A DNA stretch of 64,000 nt. Origin: Amorphochlora amoebiformis (lineage: Eukaryota; Cercozoa; Chlorarachniophyceae). The stretch is from contig BAAHQB010000044.1 of assembly GCA_054601695.1 (NCBI GenBank), forward strand, positions 976,961 to 1,040,960. The letters are read 5' to 3'. Shown in pieces: positions 54,168-64,000 of this stretch; the first letter of the stretch is position 1; each line of letters starts with the position of its first letter. Below the pieces are notes generated by a model that saw only the letters and a program-made list of their open reading frames with translations, was not told where the DNA came from and did no database searches. Position numbers and translations under genes: made by a program.

Positions 54168-54497
54168 GAGGTGAGGATTCCCTAATGCAATTATCTCCCT
54201 AGAAGCTATGGCATAGGCCACGGCGAAGCGCAGGGCCCGGGAAGACGGCGCGAGAGCTTTGCTGAGGGTTGTTTAGGAATTAAAAATGAGGATTTCTTCG
54301 ATATGGATTAAAGGCTGAATATCGGTCTCATGGATCGGCCACACGCGTTCAAGTCTATGGGAGGCAAAGGAGGTGAGATCTTCGTTGGCATGAGGCTCTG
54401 GAATATGGACAGGTACCACGCGAGTTCAAACTGAGACGCCATTTGAGTATTTTCCAGGAGAACTGAAGTTTATAACCTGGAATATCTTTTCGCTCGA
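54168..54497. promoter_or_regulatory. Bidirectional promoter region, orphan gene / cyclin
   Basis: 330 bp between divergent ATGs (445 bp if the cyclin starts at 54612). Single-copy, no microsatellite. No specific element identified. Confidence 0.4.
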
Positions 54498-55150
54498 ATG
54501 CTCCATTGGATTGCACTGTTCGCGCCAGGACCACCAGGAAGACCCCAAACGTCCAGCTGTTTCTCGACGCATCTACCGCCAGCGCAGCTCGCCGACTCAA
54601 ACCCCAGTATGGCTGCAGAACTTCGCTATCTACCAGAACAAAAGATTGAGCGAACTCTCGGCATTGGATTGGCAGACCAGCATCTCGCTGAAATAGTTGA
54701 CGAGTTTGACGACAATCAACCGGTGGACACAAGAACGAACTCCACGGCGACCTCCGCTGCGAACTCTACGACGAACTCTACGGCAAACTCGGCGACTAAC
54801 TCCACGGCTGTCTGCACTTCGAGCATTGACCGGATGGTCGAGTGGCGTCTGCAGGATGAGCATGAGAGTGTGCTACACTTTCTGTCATGCTTCGAGACCT
54901 ATTTTCGGGCTTCGCCCGATCCACCGAGAATCGCATCTTGGTTCTATTGCTTCTCCAGACCCAACGTCAGCATTCGTCAGTATCTCCAGTGTATCGCTCG
55001 GACCCTTAAGATTCAGCCTACCGTATTTCTGCACGCTCTGATTTACATAAACCGCGTCGTCCGCATGACGGTATGGAGTTCTAAATTATCTGTCTATTCG
55101 TGTGTCTATCTGTCCTGTGCGTCCTTTTTCAAATTGTAATTGTTTACATG

Positions 55151-55190
<40 letters not shown>

Positions 55191-55557
55191 TGTCTAATAG
55201 ATGTTGTGATACGATCTATATGTAGATTTACTTATTCGCATCATATTGTTACAGAGAGGAAAAATCCCATTTTGCATACTGACGATGCATCGACTCTGTC
55301 TCACCGCAACACTGGTAGCTGCCAAGTACGTAGACGACAACCACTATTCTAATGTGTCGTTCGCGAAAGTGGGGGGGACCACGCTGACTGAGATCAACGA
55401 GGCGGAGATCGAATTTTTGTTCGCCATCAAGTTTAATCTTGGCGTGTCGGAGGGAGAAATACAACGTTGTAACCAGTTCCTACTTAAACATTCAAGCTCG
55501 CAGCCCAGAAAGCCGAATTCGTCACCGATCCCGGAACACCCTGAGCGATTGTTTTGA
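54498..55557 (+). CDS. PHO80 / P-U-type cyclin
   Basis: Two exons, 54498-55070 and 55255-55557 (TGA), joined in phase 0; 291 aa from ATG 54498 or about 253 aa from ATG 54612 (MAAELRYLPEQK), which I cannot separate. An Asn/Ser/Thr-rich linker (TNSTATSAANSTTNSTANSA) precedes the cyclin box. The box begins SIRQYLQCIARTLKIQPTVF and continues across the intron with MHRLCLTATLVAAKYVDD and YAKVGG-like FAKVGGTTLTEINEAE...FLFAIKFNL, the hallmark of PHO80-like cyclins (plant CYCU/P, fungal Pho80/Pcl). These bind a Pho85/CDK5-type kinase in phosphate and cell-cycle control. The C-terminus is Ser/Pro-rich. The intron holds one short TA tract. Confidence 0.85.
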
Positions 55558-56443
55558 CTCTTGACCACGCATCGTTCAAGATATTCTTTATCTAGTTCTG
55601 GATGCTCAAGAGTCAAAAATAATGCAATCGTTCGAATCCTTTATTTCATCTTAAATTAATTGATACATTAGTTCTCAGGGTATTTTTGGTTGAGTATGTA
55701 TTTGGTTGAACAATGAACAAAATTGATTAATATTTAATCATTGATTTAGCGGCCCCCAATGGCTAGAATAGTTCAATTTTATGATTTTTATATTATTAAC
55801 ATTGTATAGTTAGTCTAGTTAGTAGTATATTATTTTATTATATATCTGTGTGTGTGTATAATATAATTATATACATATATAATAAATATAGTTATATAAC
55901 TATGATCATGTCATACAACGATATCTCAATGATACCGTTGAATGCAATTATAATTATAATATCTTATTACAATATATTCACTAATAGTGTCATACCACAT
56001 AAAAAAGTTTCTTACACGAGCACCTGAAGCGTGATTAAGCAGGTGGAAGCAACCAGAACGTAATGATGCCCATGCGTCTGTTGACTACACACCGCCGCCC
56101 CACCGAGCATGCGAACATGGGTGGTCATCCAACGGCCGCTCTCCCTCAACCCCACGTACTCGTCATGGAGCTGGCCGTCTACCCTCAGCCCGGCGTTGGG
56201 CTGTCGATCCAATCGAGTACCACGAAAGCAACCGAGCTTATCATCTCTTCTCATAAAATTTGACCTCATTGTAAAACCCCCTCTCTCATTTCTCTGACTG
56301 AACAATTTCGATATCCAACAGTCAAGATATCATTCAATGTCATCCATAGGGTTTACTCTCTCGCCTACACCGCGCTACCCTCCCGTTGACCCCTTTATGA
56401 ACCCCCCCCGTCGGTGGTCGGGCGAAATCTCGGTGACTCACAG
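55558..56443. other. Region between the cyclin and MOB1 genes, with a likely MOB1 5' exon
   Basis: 55558-56040 is A/T-rich single-copy sequence without coding features. 56044-56240 has exon character on the plus strand; one frame reads KQPERNDAHASVDYTPPPHR and then Ser/Arg-rich sequence ending DPIEYHESN. I could not splice it in phase to the next MOB1 exon, so the 5' end of MOB1 is unresolved. Confidence 0.35.

Positions 56444-64000
<7,557 letters not shown>

Noticed and set aside
54355-54863. Minus-strand frames of 77-125 aa
   Set aside because: Antisense of the cyclin first exon.

Overview
This is nuclear DNA from an intron-rich eukaryote, most likely a protist. Exons of about 10-250 nt with GT...AG boundaries join in phase into recognisable eukaryotic proteins: ABC-F ATPase, LITAF-like, Abi/WH2 actin regulators, STE20 kinase, kinesin-13, cyclin and MOB1. 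TAA, TAG and TGA all act as stops, so the genetic code looks standard. Most of the window is (TA)n microsatellite inside introns, and interstitial TTAGGG/CCCTAA tracts occur repeatedly. The WAVE-type actin proteins argue against yeast-like fungi and apicomplexans; I cannot name the organism.

Layout. 326-1094 (+) is the 3' end of an ABC-F gene. 1833-2780 (-) is a compact LITAF-like gene. About 4883-16225 (+) is an Abi-like / proline-rich / WH2 gene, possibly two genes, followed by a complete shorter WH2 paralogue at 16973-20434 (+). 21631-33802 (-) is a STE20/GCK kinase with an N-terminal helical region. 34.7-39.7 kb holds unassigned minus-strand exons. 40888-41985 (-) is a small PH-like gene, divergent from a 30-exon FHA + kinesin-13 gene at 42243-48901 (+). 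50.5-52.3 kb holds further unassigned minus-strand exons. 53322-54167 (-) is a ~124-aa orphan gene, divergent from a PHO80/P-U-type cyclin at 54498-55557 (+). About 56.4 kb to the window end (+) is MOB1, which runs off the edge.

The most unusual feature is partial exon duplication inside the TA-expanded introns. Copies of exon 5' heads, usually with their 3' splice site, always lie upstream of the intact exon. Copies of exon 3' tails, often with their 5' splice site, always lie downstream. This holds in the kinase, kinesin, MOB1 and an unassigned gene, in about a dozen cases. In three places the head copies have grown into arrays: 13 extra copies and 8 extra copies in the kinase, and 5 extra copies in MOB1. 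This is the signature of tandem duplication with one breakpoint in an exon and the other in TA repeat, and it fills introns with decoy splice sites.

Gene themes are the cytoskeleton and cell cycle: two WH2 actin regulators, a microtubule-depolymerising kinesin with an unusual FHA domain, a CDK-type cyclin, a STE20 kinase and MOB1 (the last two belong to families that work together in Hippo/MEN-type signalling). There is no operon logic. Several genes (LITAF-like, PH-like, cyclin) have short, largely TA-free introns, while their neighbours are inflated.

All gene models are hand-spliced from sequence by splice signals, reading phase and protein likeness. Joints I could not close are stated in each entry.
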